A DNA stretch of 64,000 nt from Glycomyces sambucus. Lineage in GTDB: Bacteria > Actinomycetota > Actinomycetes > Mycobacteriales > Micromonosporaceae. The stretch spans positions 806,001-870,000 of the forward strand of contig NZ_FNGF01000002.1 in NCBI RefSeq assembly GCF_900102815.1. The letters run 5' to 3'. Position numbers and translations under genes: made by a program. Position 1 is the first letter of the stretch. Each line of letters begins with the position of its first letter. The notes beneath the pieces are model-generated. The model was not told where the DNA came from. It did not search any database and worked only from the letters and a program-made list of their open reading frames with translations. Positions 7,739-15,827 of the stretch are shown here, in pieces.

Positions 7739-8761
7739 GTGCCCGTCACGCTCAAGGACATCGCCGCGGAGGCCGGCGTCAGCCCCGCAACGGTGTCCAA
7801 CGTGGTCAACGGGGTCAGCGCGCGCGTCTCCTCCGGCACCCGCGAGCGCATCCTGCGGATCGTCGAGCGCCACGGCTACGTGCCCAGCGCCCCGGCCCGC
7901 AGCCTCGCCGCGAAGTCCTCGCGGCTCGTCGGGCTGCTCGTGCCGGCCGCCGACCGGGACAGCCTCACCATCAACCCGCACACCGCGGGCGTCGTCGGCA
8001 TGCTCGAACGCGAGCTGCGCCGCCACGATTACCACCTCATGCTCCGCGGCATCGCGCGCCCGGCCGAAGTCACCGAGGCGCTGCGGTCGTGGCGCCTCGA
8101 CGGCGCGGTGCTGCTCGGCTTCCACGACGCCGAGATCGACCGGCTCAAGCGCCGGGCCGTGGGCGAGGTCGTCCTGGTCGCCATGGACACGTACGCCGAG
8201 AACCCCCTGGCGCTGCGGGTGCGCTCCGACGACCACGAGGGCGCGCGCCTCGCGGCGGCGCACCTGCTCGGACTCGGCCACCGCCGCATCGCGTTCGCCG
8301 GGCCCGAGTCCTCGGCGACCGGGGTCGTGCGGCAGCGCCACGAGGGCTTCCGGCGGGCCTTCGCCGACGCGGGCGCCGCGTGGGACGAGGAGCTGCGGTT
8401 CACCGTCGACACCACCCACGCCGCCGGGCGCGAGGCCGGAACGCGGATCGCCGCCGCGGGGGCCACCGCGGTCGTCGCCACCGCCGACGTGCTCGCCATC
8501 GGGATCATGGAGGGCCTGGCCGCGGCGGGCAGGTCGGTCCCCGGGGACGTCTCGGTCGTCGGCTACGACGACGCCGACATCGCCTCCTACGCCACCCCGA
8601 AGCTCACCACCGTCGCCCAGGACCTGCGGGCCAAGGCCGCGGTCACCGTGCGCCTGCTCCTCGACCGCCTCGCCGGGCGCGAGGCGCCCGCAGCCGCCGT
8701 GACGCTCCCCGTCGAGCTGGTCCGGCGCGGCACCACCGCCGCGCCGCGGGCGTTCAGCTGA
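7739..8761 (+). CDS. LacI-family transcriptional regulator of the GH87 locus
   Basis: A 340-residue regulator. The N-terminal helix-turn-helix and hinge read TLKDIAAEAGVSPATVSNVVNG and the effector domain follows the periplasmic-binding fold, with SVVGYDDADIASYATPKLTTV near the end. Longer upstream frame is open to 7643 but GTG 7739 has GAAGGGA in front and gives the canonical N-terminus. It is divergent from the glucanase gene, so repression of alpha-glucan breakdown relieved by an oligosaccharide is the likely role. The 3' end overlaps the convergent TetR gene by eight bases. Confidence 0.85.
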   Translation: MPVTLKDIAAEAGVSPATVSNVVNGVSARVSSGTRERILRIVERHGYVPSAPARSLAAKSSRLVGLLVPAADRDSLTINPHTAGVVGMLERELRRHDYHLMLRGIARPAEVTEALRSWRLDGAVLLGFHDAEIDRLKRRAVGEVVLVAMDTYAENPLALRVRSDDHEGARLAAAHLLGLGHRRIAFAGPESSATGVVRQRHEGFRRAFADAGAAWDEELRFTVDTTHAAGREAGTRIAAAGATAVVATADVLAIGIMEGLAAAGRSVPGDVSVVGYDDADIASYATPKLTTVAQDLRAKAAVTVRLLLDRLAGREAPAAAVTLPVELVRRGTTAAPRAFS

Positions 8762-9395
8762 CCTGCGGCACGCCCGGACCGTAGCGGGCGAGGAACAGGT
8801 CCACCGCGTCCGCCACCGGGGCCGCGTCTCCGGCCCCGTCCGTGCCGGTGAGCAGGCACCGGTTCAGAGGCGCGCCGAGCACCAGCCACGTGAACTGGTC
8901 GGCGGCGGCGGCCGGGTCGCCGATCCGGAGCCGGCCGCGCTCGGCGAGGGCCGCGAGGGCGTCTGCCAGCGCGCGGACGTTCCGCTCCCAGCTCGCGTCG
9001 AGGTAGCCCGCCGCGACCTCGGGCAGGCGCCGGGCCTCGCCGGTGACCAGGCGGCGCATGTTGAGCACGTCGGGGCTGAGGACGCCCGCGCGCATGACCC
9101 CGGCCAGGTCGGCGAGGCCGCCGCGCACGTCGTCGGCGGCGACGAGCCGGTCGAGGTGGGGGCGCATCGCGTCGCGCCCGGCGTCGGCCCAGTCGCGGAC
9201 GACGGCGGCGAACAGCGCGTCCTTGGAGGGGTGCTCGCGGTAGAGGGACGCCTTGGAGATGCGGGCCCGGGCGGCGACCTCGTCCATGGTGGTGCCGCCG
9301 AAGCCGCGTTCGAGGAACACCTCGCGGGCGGTGGAGAGCAGGTCGGTGCCGGTCCGGCCGGAGGGGCGGCCGCGGCGGCGGGCGGTGTCGGTCAT
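8754..9395 (-). CDS. TetR-family repressor, divergent from DUF1761 membrane protein
   Basis: A 213-residue regulator. The DNA-binding domain is clear (TMDEVAARARISKASLYREHPSKDALF) and the rest is an all-helical ligand domain of the AefR-like kind. ATG 9395 follows a TAAAAT -10 box (9407-9402) by six bases with no Shine-Dalgarno, so it is probably leaderless. The divergent gene is preceded by a perfect 26-bp palindrome whose half-site AAGTACT also overlaps this -10 box, suggesting repression of both genes. Confidence 0.85.
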   Translation of the reverse strand: MTDTARRRGRPSGRTGTDLLSTAREVFLERGFGGTTMDEVAARARISKASLYREHPSKDALFAAVVRDWADAGRDAMRPHLDRLVAADDVRGGLADLAGVMRAGVLSPDVLNMRRLVTGEARRLPEVAAGYLDASWERNVRALADALAALAERGRLRIGDPAAAADQFTWLVLGAPLNRCLLTGTDGAGDAAPVADAVDLFLARYGPGVPQVS

Positions 9396-9411
9396 CCCCG
9401 GATTTTAGTAC

Positions 9412-9440
9412 TTGACCGGACTGAAAACCAGGGCTACGAT
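9412..9440 (+). promoter_or_regulatory. Promoter of the DUF1761 gene
   Basis: TTGACC (9412-9417), 17-base spacer, TACGAT (9435-9440). The expected start point near 9447 lies inside the palindrome at 9441-9466, so bound repressor would block initiation. Confidence 0.7.
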
Positions 9441-9466
9441 TTTTCAGTACTAGCAAGTACTGAAAA
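9441..9466. promoter_or_regulatory. Perfect TetR operator palindrome
   Basis: Arms TTTTCAGTACT and AGTACTGAAAA match over all eleven bases around AGCA. The right arm merges with the Shine-Dalgarno site of the following gene. A half-site, TTAGTACTTG, recurs at 9405-9414 near the divergent promoter. Confidence 0.85.
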
Positions 9467-9475
9467 GGAGTCCCC

Positions 9476-9856
9476 ATGGTCCTCATCGCCGTCCTCACCG
9501 CCGCCGTCGCCTCGTTCGTCTTCAGCGCGGTGCTGTACGGGGCGCCGCCCGTCGCCGCCTACGTGGGCCGGCACGGCACCCCGCGCCCCGGCGTGCCCGT
9601 CGCCGTCCAGATGGGCGCGGTGCTGCTGCGCAGCCTGGTCGCCGCGGGCCTCGTCGCCGGGCTCATGCACGCCGCGGGATGGGAGGGCGCGGGCGCGGGG
9701 GCGCTGCTCGGGCTGGCGCTGGGCGCGCTGCCGGCGGCGATCCTCGCGGGCGCCGTCGTCCACGAGGGGATCCCCGTCGCGCTCGCCGCGATCCACGCGT
9801 TCGACTGGGTCGCGAAGCTGGTGCTCATCGGCGCCCTCGTGGGCTGGATCGCCTGA
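9476..9856 (+). CDS. DUF1761-like small membrane protein
   Basis: A 126-residue protein with four predicted membrane segments (starting [20 protein letters not shown]) and the pattern of DUF1761 proteins, whose function is unknown. AAAAGGAG precedes ATG 9476. Control by the divergent TetR-type repressor is strongly suggested by the operator that overlaps its transcription start. A role in export or envelope protection is only inferred from that context. Confidence 0.65.
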   Translation: MVLIAVLTAAVASFVFSAVLYGAPPVAAYVGRHGTPRPGVPVAVQMGAVLLRSLVAAGLVAGLMHAAGWEGAGAGALLGLALGALPAAILAGAVVHEGIPVALAAIHAFDWVAKLVLIGALVGWIA

Positions 9857-9966
9857 ACCGCAACGGGATCGGACCACCGCTGGACCGCTCGGCGGCGGTG
9901 CCCGGGCCGAACCGCCGCCGGGCGCGTGAGCACGGAGTGAACGGAGTGTCGGTCCCAGGTGACACC

Positions 9967-12063
9967 ATGGACCACATGACGACGACGCCCACGCCCGCCA
10001 GGACCGATGTCCTCGCAGATGAAGCCGCCTATCTCACCGCCGTCGCGCAGGCCCGCACCGCCGCCGACGCGTACTACGGGACCGGCGAGTCCGGCATGGA
10101 CGACGACATGTACGACAGGCTCCTGCGCGGCATCACCGCGTTCGAGGTCGAGCACCCCGACCTGGTCGCCGCCGACTCCCCCACCCGCGAGGTCGCGGCC
10201 GGCGTGACCGGCGGCGACGTCGACCACGCGGTGCGGATGCTCAGCCTCGGGAACGTGTTCTCCGCCGAGGACCTCACCGAGTGGGCCGCGTCCCTGCAGC
10301 GGCGCCTCGGCGGCCGGGAGGTCAACGGCTGGGTCGTGGAGCCCAAGCTCGACGGCGTCGCCCTCGCGGCCCGCTACCGGGACGGCGAGCTCGTCCAGCT
10401 CGTCACCCGCGGCGACGGCTCCACCGGTGAGGACGTCTCCCACGTCATCGACGACCTCGCCGGGCTCCCCAAGCGCCTCGCCGAACCGGTCACCGTCGAG
10501 GTCCGCGGCGAAGTGCTCATGACCGAGGACCAGTTCGCCGCCGCGAACGAGGCCCGCATCGCCCACGGCGGCGCGCCGTTCGCCAACCGCCGCAACTCCT
10601 CGTCAGGGTCGCTGCGCGCCAAGGACCGCCCCTACCGGGTCGCGCAGACGTTCCTCGCCTACGACGCCCTCACCGACCCCGCGCACACCAGCGACCCGGG
10701 CCTGGCCGCCCTCACCCACACCGCGCTCATCGCGCGGCTCGCCGGCCTCGGGCTCGGCACCACGCTCGGCACCCCCGTCGCCACCCTCGCGTGCGCCACC
10801 TTGGACGAGGTGCTCGCCCGCATCGAGGCGATCGGGGTCCTGCGCCCCGAACTCGACTACGAGCTCGACGGCGCCGTCATCAAGGCCGACGACCCGGCCG
10901 ACCGCGCCGAGGCCGGCACCGGCTCGCGCACCCCGCACTGGGCCACCGCGTACAAGTTCCCCGCCGCCCAGAAGATCACGCGCCTGCTCGACGTCACCTG
11001 GAACGTCGGCCGCACCGGGATCATCGCCCCCCGCGCGATCCTCGACCCCGTCGAGGTCGGCGGCACCACGATCACGTACGCCACGCTGCACAACCCGGCC
11101 GACATCACCCGCCGCGGCCTCATGCTCGGCGACTCGGTGATCGTCTACCGCGCCGGCGAGGTCATCCCCCGCGTCGAGGGCGCCGTCACCACGCTGCGCA
11201 CCGGCGCCGAGCTGCCCATCGCCTTCCCCGAGGCGTGCCCGCGCTGCGGCGCCGACATCGACCGGAGCCAGGAGCGCTGGCGCTGCGTCCGCGGCCGCGA
11301 CTGCGGCCGGGTCGAGGCGATCCGGTACGCCGTCGCCCGCGACTGCCTCGACATCGAGGGTCTGGGCGAACGTCTCGTCGTCCAGCTCGTCGAGCGCGGC
11401 ATGATCGAGGACTTCGCCGACTTGTTCACCCTCACCCGCGACCAGTTCCTGAGCCTGGAGCGCATGGGCGACAAGAGCGCCGACAACCTCGTGGCCGCGA
11501 TCGAGCACGCGCGCCGCCAGCCGCTCAACCGCGTGTTCTGCGCGCTCGGCGTCCTGGGCACCGGCCGCTCGATGTCGCTTCGGATCGCCGCGTACTTCGG
11601 GTCGATGGCCGCGATCCAGGCCGCCGACGCCGTCGCGCTGGAGCGAGTCGACGGCATCGGCGGCGAGAAGGCCCCGGTGATCGTGGCCGAACTCGCCGAA
11701 CTCGCCCCCGTCGTCGCCAAGCTCGCCGCGGCAGGCGTCAACCTCGACCAGCCCGGCTGGACCCCGCCCGCCGAGGACGACGAGGAGCCGGCCGACACGT
11801 CAGGGCTCCCGCTGGCGGGCCTGTCGGTCGTGGTCACCGGCGCGATGACCGGCGTCCTCGCCGACTACTCGCGGACCCAGATGAACGAGCTCATCACCCG
11901 CGCGGGCGGCAAGGCGACCTCCAGCGTCTCCAAGCGCACCGGCCTGGTCGTGGCCGGGGAGAAGGCCGGGAGCAAGCTCGCCAAGGCCGAGGAGCACGGC
12001 GTCGAGGTCATCGACCCCGAGCAGTTCGCCGAGCGGCTGGCCGACCTCCTCAAGGAGGCGTAG
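9967..12063 (+). CDS. ligA: NAD-dependent DNA ligase, divergent LigA-type
   Basis: A 698-residue ligase. The NAD-binding Ia region contains [17 protein letters not shown]; the adenylated Lys is in EPKLDG (Lys about 127); GDGSTGEDV and [16 protein letters not shown] follow; a four-Cys zinc finger (CPRCG...CVRGRDCG) precedes helix-hairpin-helix repeats and a C-terminal BRCT domain ([14 protein letters not shown]). Key sequences differ from the usual actinobacterial ligase ([10 protein letters not shown] rather than FANPRNAAAG), and it is not next to gat genes, so it may be a second, accessory ligase. ATG 9976 is an alternative start. Hairpin 12087-12105 follows the stop. Confidence 0.85.
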   Translation: MDHMTTTPTPARTDVLADEAAYLTAVAQARTAADAYYGTGESGMDDDMYDRLLRGITAFEVEHPDLVAADSPTREVAAGVTGGDVDHAVRMLSLGNVFSAEDLTEWAASLQRRLGGREVNGWVVEPKLDGVALAARYRDGELVQLVTRGDGSTGEDVSHVIDDLAGLPKRLAEPVTVEVRGEVLMTEDQFAAANEARIAHGGAPFANRRNSSSGSLRAKDRPYRVAQTFLAYDALTDPAHTSDPGLAALTHTALIARLAGLGLGTTLGTPVATLACATLDEVLARIEAIGVLRPELDYELDGAVIKADDPADRAEAGTGSRTPHWATAYKFPAAQKITRLLDVTWNVGRTGIIAPRAILDPVEVGGTTITYATLHNPADITRRGLMLGDSVIVYRAGEVIPRVEGAVTTLRTGAELPIAFPEACPRCGADIDRSQERWRCVRGRDCGRVEAIRYAVARDCLDIEGLGERLVVQLVERGMIEDFADLFTLTRDQFLSLERMGDKSADNLVAAIEHARRQPLNRVFCALGVLGTGRSMSLRIAAYFGSMAAIQAADAVALERVDGIGGEKAPVIVAELAELAPVVAKLAAAGVNLDQPGWTPPAEDDEEPADTSGLPLAGLSVVVTGAMTGVLADYSRTQMNELITRAGGKATSSVSKRTGLVVAGEKAGSKLAKAEEHGVEVIDPEQFAERLADLLKEA

Positions 12064-12086
12064 GACCGGCCCGGGCGGCGGTAGCG

Positions 12087-12105
12087 TCGGGTGCAGCGCA
12101 CCCGA
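12087..12105 (+). terminator. Hairpin after the DNA ligase gene
   Basis: TCGGGTGC-AGC-GCACCCGA, an 8-bp perfect stem, 23 bases after the ligase stop and before the next gene on the same strand. Confidence 0.5.
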
Positions 12106-12130
12106 CCGGTGCGGGAATGTGGAGGTAGAC

Positions 12131-12460
12131 ATGACGACCACCGAGCTGCCGTCGCCGATCCAGGAGTTCGTCGACGCGACCAACGCGGGCGACACCGAGC
12201 GCTTCCTGGCAGTGTTCACCGAGGACGCGTTCCTGAGCGACTGGGGCCGCGAGTTCCACGGCGTCGCGGGCGCCGCCGAGTGGAACCGCACCGACAACAT
12301 CGGCATGGAGAGCAGGTTCGACGTCGTCGCGGCCGAGCCGGGCGCGGGGCCGGACGAGTGGACCGTGACCCTCAAGGTGAGCGGCAACCGCTTCAACGGC
12401 ACCGGCCCGCTGCAGTTCGGCCTCCGCGGCGACAGGATCGCGCGACTCGTCATCGAGTGA
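12131..12460 (+). CDS. SnoaL/NTF2-fold-like small protein
   Basis: A 109-residue protein with the start pattern of nuclear-transport-factor-2-like proteins (IQEFVDATNAGDTERFLAVFTEDAFLSDWG) and a single cone-shaped alpha/beta domain length. Members bind or isomerise small hydrophobic molecules, and the substrate here is unknown. GGAGGT at 12121-12126 fixes ATG 12131, not the earlier GTG 12119. No operon partner is evident. Confidence 0.7.
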   Translation: MTTTELPSPIQEFVDATNAGDTERFLAVFTEDAFLSDWGREFHGVAGAAEWNRTDNIGMESRFDVVAAEPGAGPDEWTVTLKVSGNRFNGTGPLQFGLRGDRIARLVIE

Positions 12461-12481
12461 CGTGGCGGCAGTGCCGCACCG

Positions 12482-12532
12482 TTCAGCGGTGGCGTTCAGC
12501 AGTGGCGCTCAGCGGTGGCGTTCGGCGTGGCG
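12482..12532. repeat. Four 13-bp tandem repeats across the CGNR stop codon
   Basis: TTCAGCGGTGGCG occurs four times in a row with one to three changes per copy. It spans the stop codon and last codons of the CGNR gene. Because 13 is not a multiple of three, each copy is in a different frame. Confidence 0.75.
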
Positions 12533-13087
12533 GGCGACGCGGGCGCGGTTGCCGCACGACGCCTTGCACCACTGCTGGCGGCCGTGCTCCTGCACGAAGT
12601 AGCGCACGCACCGCGGGGCCTGGCACGAGCGCAGGCGCGGCGCGAGCGGGCCGGTGAGGAAGTCGGCGACCGCGAGCGCCAGCGTTCCTTCCAGCAGCGC
12701 TTGGCCTTCGGCGTCGGTCGCGAGCGCGCGCCGCACGCCCGTGTCGTCGATGTCGAGCACCTGGACCGGCGCGAGGGCGTTGACGGCGGCGGCGAGGAGC
12801 CGTGCGGCGTCGGCGTCGCTCATGCGCCGCTGGCGCTCGACGCGGCTCGCCGGGTGGGGCGCGACCGCGGCGGCGAACGCCGAGCGGGCCGCGAACCTGA
12901 TGGCGCGCAGGCGTTCGGCCTGCTCGGCGGTGCGCGGCGGGAGTCCGGGGGCGTGCTCGGCAAGCCACGCGTCGACGCCCGCGTCGTCCTCGAAGCGGTC
13001 GGCGACCCCGCCCTCGCCGTCGTGGGCGATCGTCGCGACCAGTGCGAGCGCAGTGGTGCCGTCGGCGCCGTCGGGCAGTCGCCGCAT
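12509..13087 (-). CDS. CGNR zinc-finger (ABATE-type) predicted regulator 1
   Basis: A 192-residue protein. The C-terminus has the CGNR zinc finger, CQAPRCVRYF then WCKASCGNRARVARH, and the N-terminal part fits the ABATE ligand-binding-like domain of putative stress regulators in actinobacteria. ATG 13087 has AGGAGGGG in front. It is divergent from a phosphoesterase gene. The last codons fall in a 13-bp tandem repeat. A second CGNR gene lies at 58432-58950. Confidence 0.8.
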   Translation of the reverse strand: MRRLPDGADGTTALALVATIAHDGEGGVADRFEDDAGVDAWLAEHAPGLPPRTAEQAERLRAIRFAARSAFAAAVAPHPASRVERQRRMSDADAARLLAAAVNALAPVQVLDIDDTGVRRALATDAEGQALLEGTLALAVADFLTGPLAPRLRSCQAPRCVRYFVQEHGRQQWCKASCGNRARVARHAERHR

Positions 13088-13095
13088 CGCCCCTC

Positions 13096-13123
13096 CTAAT
13101 GGTTAATCTGAATTTAGTGTTAG
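13096..13123. promoter_or_regulatory. Imperfect palindrome in the CGNR/phosphoesterase divergent region
   Basis: CTAA...TTAG ends with 8 of 14 pairs matching, AT-rich for this genome. It includes GTTAATCTGAA, similar to two repeats in front of the second CGNR gene (58942-58954, 58988-59000). A TAGCGT -10 box (13121-13126) for the rightward gene overlaps its end. Confidence 0.4.
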
Positions 13124-13133
13124 CGTAGCGCAC

Positions 13134-13832
13134 ATGAGCCTGACTGTGCTGCACCTCAGCGACCCCCACCTCGACGGCGGCCCCGAACGGACGGCCCGGC
13201 TGCGCGCCGCCCTCGACCTGCTCCCCGACTCGCGCCGGCCCGACGCCGTCCTCGTCACCGGCGACGTGGCCGACACCGGCGACCCGGTCGCGTACGCGCG
13301 CTTCCGGGAGGCCATGGAGGGGCGCGGGCCGTGGCTCGCCGTCCCGGGCAACCACGACGACCCCGCCCGGTTCGGCACCCCGCCCGTCGCGACCCTCGAC
13401 CTCGACGGGCTGCGGATCATCGGCCTCGACGTGACCGTTCGCGGCGAGGACCACGGGGAGCTGCGGCCCGAGACCGCCGGGGAGGCGTCGGCCGCCGCCG
13501 AGGGCGCGGCGGTCACCGTCCTCGCCTTCCATCAGCCGCCGATCACGTTGGGGCACGGCTATATCGACCCGATGGGCCTGCGCAATCCGGACGCGCTCGC
13601 CGCACTCATCGAGCGCATCGGGACGGTCGCGGCCGTCCTGTGCGGACACGCTCACACCGCCGGAGCGGGCACGTTCGCAGGCGTGCCGGTGCGCCTGGCG
13701 CCCGGGATCGTCTCGGCGCTGGGGACCGACCCGGACCATCGGCCGCTCACCGACGGCGGCCTCCCGCCGGGGGCCGCGCTGCACCGCTTCGACGGCGCGG
13801 CGGTCACCACGACGTTCCACTACGCTCGCTGA
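13134..13832 (+). CDS. Metallophosphoesterase, CpdA-like (predicted 3',5'-cyclic-nucleotide phosphodiesterase)
   Basis: A 232-residue calcineurin-like phosphoesterase with the complete metal-site series: LHLSDPHLD, VTGDVADTGD, VPGNHDD, the isolated His in AFHQPP, and CGHAHT. The order and spacing match CpdA/Rv0805-type class III phosphodiesterases that hydrolyse cAMP and other nucleotides. There is no signal peptide, so it is cytosolic. A TAGCGT box seven bases before ATG suggests a leaderless start. The LysE fragment follows after seven bases. Confidence 0.85.
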   Translation: MSLTVLHLSDPHLDGGPERTARLRAALDLLPDSRRPDAVLVTGDVADTGDPVAYARFREAMEGRGPWLAVPGNHDDPARFGTPPVATLDLDGLRIIGLDVTVRGEDHGELRPETAGEASAAAEGAAVTVLAFHQPPITLGHGYIDPMGLRNPDALAALIERIGTVAAVLCGHAHTAGAGTFAGVPVRLAPGIVSALGTDPDHRPLTDGGLPPGAALHRFDGAAVTTTFHYAR

Positions 13833-13839
13833 GCCGCTG

Positions 13840-14238
13840 ATGTCGCACGCGCTCTTGGCGTTCGCTGTCGCGATCCTCCCCGTCGTCCTCACGCCGGGCG
13901 CCAGCTTCACGCTCATGGCGGCGCATGTGCTCGCCGCCGAGGACGGGGTCGTGCGCCGGGTCGCGGCCGGGACGGCGGCGGGCATCCTCAGCCACGCGGT
14001 CCTCGCCGCGGTGGGGCTCTCGGCGGTGGTCATGCAGTCGGCGCAGGTGTACCGGGCGGTGCAGCTCGTCGGCGCGCTGTACCTGATCGGACTGGGGATC
14101 ACGACGATCCTGAAGGGCCGCAGGGCGACCCTGCCGGAGGCGCCTCCCGCTGCGCCGCTGCGCACCCGGACCGCGTTCCTGGCGAATCTCCTCAACCCGA
14201 AGGCCGCCGCGGTCTACCTGACGCTGGTCCCGCAGTTC
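13840..14238 (+). pseudogene. LysE-family exporter, truncated after 133 codons
   Basis: The first 133 codons are a normal LysE/RhtB amino-acid exporter (LTPGASFTLMAAHVLA motif, then three membrane segments, ending LNPKAAAVYLTLVPQF). LysE proteins are about 205-210 residues; the last two to three membrane helices are missing. After 14238 the frame stays open to 14538, but that is only the antisense of the P-loop gene on the other strand. The break coincides with the break in that gene. The product is unlikely to function. Confidence 0.8.
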
Positions 14239-14968
14239 CGGTCGCGAGGATCTTCAGGTAGACCGGGAACGCGGTGGTGGACTTGCCGGTCCCGGTGGCT
14301 CCGCAGACCCACAGCACGGGAGGCGGTCCGGCGGCCTCACTGTCGGCCTCGGTTCCCGCTCCCGCTCCCGCTCCCGCTCCCGCTCCCGCTCCCGCTCCCG
14401 CTCCCGCTTCGAGATTCTGCGGTTCCCTCGGCGGCCAGGGACCCGGGATCACCCCGGGCCAGTCCCCCAGCCGCTCGCGGATCAGCTCCACGACCTCGTC
14501 GACACTCCTGCCGCCGGTCGGCACCCGGTGCTCGGTGAGCGGGTGCCGCCGCAGTTCGGCGGCGTGGGCGGCGGCGGGCTCGATCAGGTACTCGGAGTTC
14601 CCGCGCCCCAGCAGCCGCCGGCGCCGCTCCGCGTCGTCCACGGTCAGCTCGACGAGCGTCATCGCCGCCCCAGGAAACTGCGCAACGTAATCGGCCACCG
14701 TCGCCGCCGTCCCCACGCCTCCCGAGACGACCACGCACTGCGCCCCGGCGGCCCGGAAGCCAGACCAGACCGCGCCGAGCCCACGGGCCTTGACCCGCTC
14801 GTTGTCGCCGTCCTCGGGCGGCGAGGGGTAGGCCATGCCCACCTGGTCGCCGTCCACGTACGCGGCCCGCACACCCTCCTCGGCGAGCCGCGCGAACAGC
14901 GCCCACGCGGCCGTGGTCTTGCCCGAACCGGCGGCCCCGATCAGCCAGAGGAGCGGTGTGGTGTCCAT
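14192..14968 (-). CDS. Two-module P-loop NTPase/kinase-like protein, second module truncated
   Basis: Module 1 (about residues 1-175) has Walker A GAAGSGKTT and a nucleotide-kinase-like body (YVDGDQVGMAYPSPPEDGDNE). An Ala-Gly repeat linker follows, then a second Walker A, CGATGTGKSTT, and VYLKIL, after which homology stops. The final residues, to the stop at 14192, are antisense of the LysE fragment. The second module should continue for well over 100 residues, so this gene has lost its 3' end at the same junction that cut the LysE gene. Module 1 could still be active. The substrate is unknown. Confidence 0.7.
   Translation of the reverse strand: MDTTPLLWLIGAAGSGKTTAAWALFARLAEEGVRAAYVDGDQVGMAYPSPPEDGDNERVKARGLGAVWSGFRAAGAQCVVVSGGVGTAATVADYVAQFPGAAMTLVELTVDDAERRRRLLGRGNSEYLIEPAAAHAAELRRHPLTEHRVPTGGRSVDEVVELIRERLGDWPGVIPGPWPPREPQNLEAGAGAGAGAGAGAGAGAGTEADSEAAGPPPVLWVCGATGTGKSTTAFPVYLKILATGTAGPASGRPRRPSG
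14236..14244. other. Breakpoint joining truncated LysE and P-loop genes
   Basis: Plus-strand LysE homology ends at about 14238 and minus-strand kinase-like homology ends at about the same base. Both genes lost their 3' ends, as expected for a deletion between convergent genes. Confidence 0.7.
14355..14408. repeat. Nine tandem CCCGCT hexamers encoding an Ala-Gly linker
   Basis: Perfect six-base repeat, nine units. On the minus strand it encodes alternating Gly-Ala between the two P-loop modules. Slippage would change linker length by two residues per unit and keep the frame. Confidence 0.9.
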
Positions 14969-15032
14969 GCGGCGAGCGTAGAGGCGCCGTCAACCGCTTT
15001 CAGTGCGCCGCGACCGCCCCGGCTCCGCACGG

Positions 15033-15220
15033 ATTCCACAGTGGTCGCCGAGGCTGACCGACAGGTCGCTCATGGCACCCAACCTCAGTCGGCCAGGCGT
15101 CGCGCGCAGTTCACCCTGGTTGCGCTCAACCCCGGTCGACCAAGCGGCACCCGCAGGTCGCCCTGATGGCGATCAACCCTGCTCGACCAGGCGACGCGCG
15201 GCGAGGCGGGCGCGGTCGAT
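15033..15220. repeat. Degenerate 47-bp tandem repeat at the 3' end of a TetR gene
   Basis: Units start near 15033, 15080, 15127 and 15174 with an exact 47-base period. The middle two match at about 34 of 47 positions. The last unit is the coding 3' end of the TetR gene (stop at 15173); the others lie beyond the stop. Confidence 0.65.
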
Positions 15221-15739
15221 CGCCGCGTGGACCTCGCCGACGCCGTGCATGACCGCGGCGCCCTCGTGGAGCAGGAGCAGTTCGACCGCGTCCCCCTCCG
15301 GATCGGGGGCCCCGGCGGCTTCGCGGAGCGCGGTGAAGCGGCCGAGCAGCCATTGCTTCTCCTCGACCGCGAGCGCCCGTACCGGATGCGCCGGTGCCGA
15401 CAGTTCCGCGGCGGCGTTCACAAGGGCGCAGCCGCGCTCCCCGTCGCTGCGCGTCCACTCCTCCAGCGCGTCGAAGACCGCGATGACGGCCTCGCGGTGG
15501 CCGGGGGCCGCGGCGAGGTGCCGTTCCACGACCGCGCGCCAGCGCGCGTCGCGCTCGCGCAGGTAGGCGACGATCAGGCGCTCCTTGGAGCCGAAGCGGT
15601 CGTAGATGGTCTTCTTGGTGACCCCGGCCTCGGCGGCGATGAGGTCGACGCCGACGGCGCCGATGCCCCGGTGGTAGAACAGCTCGCTCGCGGTGTCGAG
15701 GATGCGGCGGGCGGCGGGGGTCAGGGTGTCGGCGGTCAT
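15173..15739 (-). CDS. TetR-family repressor divergent from an EamA transporter
   Basis: A 188-residue regulator with a clear N-terminal domain (GVDLIAAEAGVTKKTIYDRFGSKERLI) and the helical ligand domain found in AcrR/YcdC-like regulators (GERGCALVNAAAEL). ATG 15739 has GAGGAGGA in front. Two related palindromes lie between it and the divergent transporter gene, so it probably represses that gene and itself. The 3' end is the most intact unit of a 47-bp tandem repeat. Confidence 0.85.
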   Translation of the reverse strand: MTADTLTPAARRILDTASELFYHRGIGAVGVDLIAAEAGVTKKTIYDRFGSKERLIVAYLRERDARWRAVVERHLAAAPGHREAVIAVFDALEEWTRSDGERGCALVNAAAELSAPAHPVRALAVEEKQWLLGRFTALREAAGAPDPEGDAVELLLLHEGAAVMHGVGEVHAAIDRARLAARRLVEQG

Positions 15740-15767
15740 GGCGGTCCTCCTCGGATTCCACTGGAAG

Positions 15768-15783
15768 TATACCGACCTGTATA
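15768..15783. promoter_or_regulatory. TetR operator, copy 1 (EamA locus)
   Basis: TATAC-CGACCT-GTATA, perfect five-base arms. It shares the CCGAYCTGT core with copy 2. Confidence 0.7.
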
Positions 15784-15793
15784 GCTAGGGTGG

Positions 15794-15811
15794 GTAGACC
15801 GATCTGTCTAC
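15794..15811. promoter_or_regulatory. TetR operator, copy 2 (EamA locus)
   Basis: GTAGAC-CGATCT-GTCTAC, perfect six-base arms, centre 27 bases from copy 1, just upstream of the transporter Shine-Dalgarno site. Confidence 0.75.
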
Positions 15812-15827
15812 TCAATTGGAGGCGCCC

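Noticed and set aside
12483..14195. 570-codon minus-strand frame spanning the phosphoesterase and CGNR region
   Set aside because: It is antisense to a well-supported phosphoesterase and out of frame with the CGNR protein.
14355..14408. Possible CRISPR-like repeat
   Set aside because: A simple six-base tandem array with no spacers, inside a coding region.
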